Translations under genes and position numbers: made by a program
Source of the DNA: Prorocentrum cordatum
Lineage: Eukaryota; Sar; Dinophyceae; Prorocentrales; Prorocentraceae
Direction of reading: 5' to 3'
Length of the DNA: 64,000 nucleotides
NCBI GenBank assembly: GCA_963575745.1
Contig: CAUYUJ010001287.1
Location: forward strand, 12,501-76,500
The notes under the pieces: model-generated
What the model was told of the DNA's origin: nothing
The model's database searches: none
The model's input: only the letters and a program-made list of their open reading frames with translations
Shown: positions 63,563 to 64,000 of the stretch, one piece after another
Numbering within the stretch: the stretch's first letter is position 1
Layout of the letters: every line of letters starts with the position of its first letter

Positions 63563-63962
63563 CTGGGAACCAGCGGTAAACCGTCAACCAGGTTACCGCC
63601 GGGACCCTCGTAGAGCTCTTTTCTCACACCGCGCTCCTCAGAACACAAGGAGTCAGCTTCTGGAGTGAGAAACGAAAAAAATCGAAAAATCACGTTTTTC
63701 TGTTTTTATCCAACGTCGCTTCCCCCAAGTGTTTTGATAGAAATACTGCACCTACGGACCTGAAAATTTACTGGCTAACGCGTCTTAACCCACTACAGGT
63801 GCGAAAAATCTGCTTTCTCAAAATGAATTGTCAAATATATTTCAAATATTCGCAAAACCACCCAAAAGTTATCACTTTGTCCTTTCTCGCCGGGTCGGCC
63901 AACTAGCTCCACCCCGCGCCGGAATTCCTCTAGCTCATCGATGACGAAGATCTCTACGAGGT
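63563..63962 (-). mobile_element. Complete short Helentron-like element (400 bp)
   Basis: CTGGGAACCAGCGGTAAACC, hairpin, CCCTCGTAGAGCTCTTTTCT, the internal part with GTTTTGATAGAAATACTGCA, CTACGGACC, GGCCAACTAGCTCCACCCCG and ATCTCTACGAGGT. The host is restored as CTTGCCA-ACTAGCTCTCC. It is the clearest type specimen of the short family. Confidence 0.85.
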
Positions 63963-64000
63963 ACTAGCTCTCCAGCGCCCCGGAATTACTCTTAAGCTTC

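Noticed and set aside
17193-63962. Introner elements (introns spread by transposon-like copies)
   Set aside because: Copies are nested in each other and in non-coding DNA, and no consistent splice sites or flanking exons are present.
1-64000. CRISPR array, rRNA, tRNA, prophage or operon
   Set aside because: Tandem repeats here have no unique equal-length spacers. No conserved rRNA or tRNA core was recognised, and no bacterial-type gene clusters exist.

Overview
The window is eukaryotic and almost entirely repetitive. It contains no bacterial operons, no recognisable rRNA, tRNA or CRISPR array, and no intact single-copy protein gene. The large microsatellite load, the fields of nested mobile elements and the LINE type (EEP endonuclease + reverse transcriptase + RNase H, with a WADN version of the RT box) recall dinoflagellate or related alveolate genomes. 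That placement is from memory and is moderate at best.

Layout. 0.6-2.66 kb (minus strand): broken coding remnants of one or two unrecognised proteins. 2.64-5.1 kb: a large fold-back element enclosing a minisatellite of about 90 bp units. 5.1-17.2 kb: GC-rich simple repeats, small inverted-repeat elements (7.5, 8.25, 8.65 and 9.23 kb), a tandem array of about 104 bp units (9.9-11.1 kb), and long microsatellite tracts (12.8-13.7 and 15.1-16.2 kb). 17.2-64 kb: a dense field of one repeat superfamily, invaded by five LINE copies, all on the minus strand.

The field from 17-64 kb is the main discovery. Its units start CTGG, carry a terminal hairpin (10 bp stem CCGGCGGTAA/TTACCGCCGG) followed by a short subterminal repeat (CTCGTAGAGCT), and end with the inverted copy of that repeat (AGCTCTACGAGKT). 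They sit between A and A on the plus strand, which is T and T in the other orientation, with no clear longer duplication. Read on the minus strand this matches non-autonomous Helentron/Helitron2-type rolling-circle elements (HINEs, DINE-1-like): asymmetric inverted repeats, a 3' terminal stem-loop, T^T insertion and, in the long subfamily, an internal minisatellite of about 175 bp. Short copies are about 397-400 bp and long ones about 1.14-1.2 kb. They are nested several deep.

Five LINE copies all have their 3' junction at the same point, the edge of the loop of the Helentron hairpin (plus strand AACCNGG^). Two of them inserted one after the other into the same site, leaving three copies of the AACCAGG target duplication. 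The longest copy (39.0-44.8 kb) encodes ORF1 and a 1320-codon ORF2 in one frame, separated only by a TGA. Four copies carry, at the C-terminus, an RNase H domain whose catalytic residues appear in circularly permuted order (D70-like, D134-like, D10-like, E48-like) with nearly invariant spacing. The interplay suggested is a rolling-circle element family that multiplies by nesting, and a site-specific LINE that uses its terminal hairpin as a landing pad.
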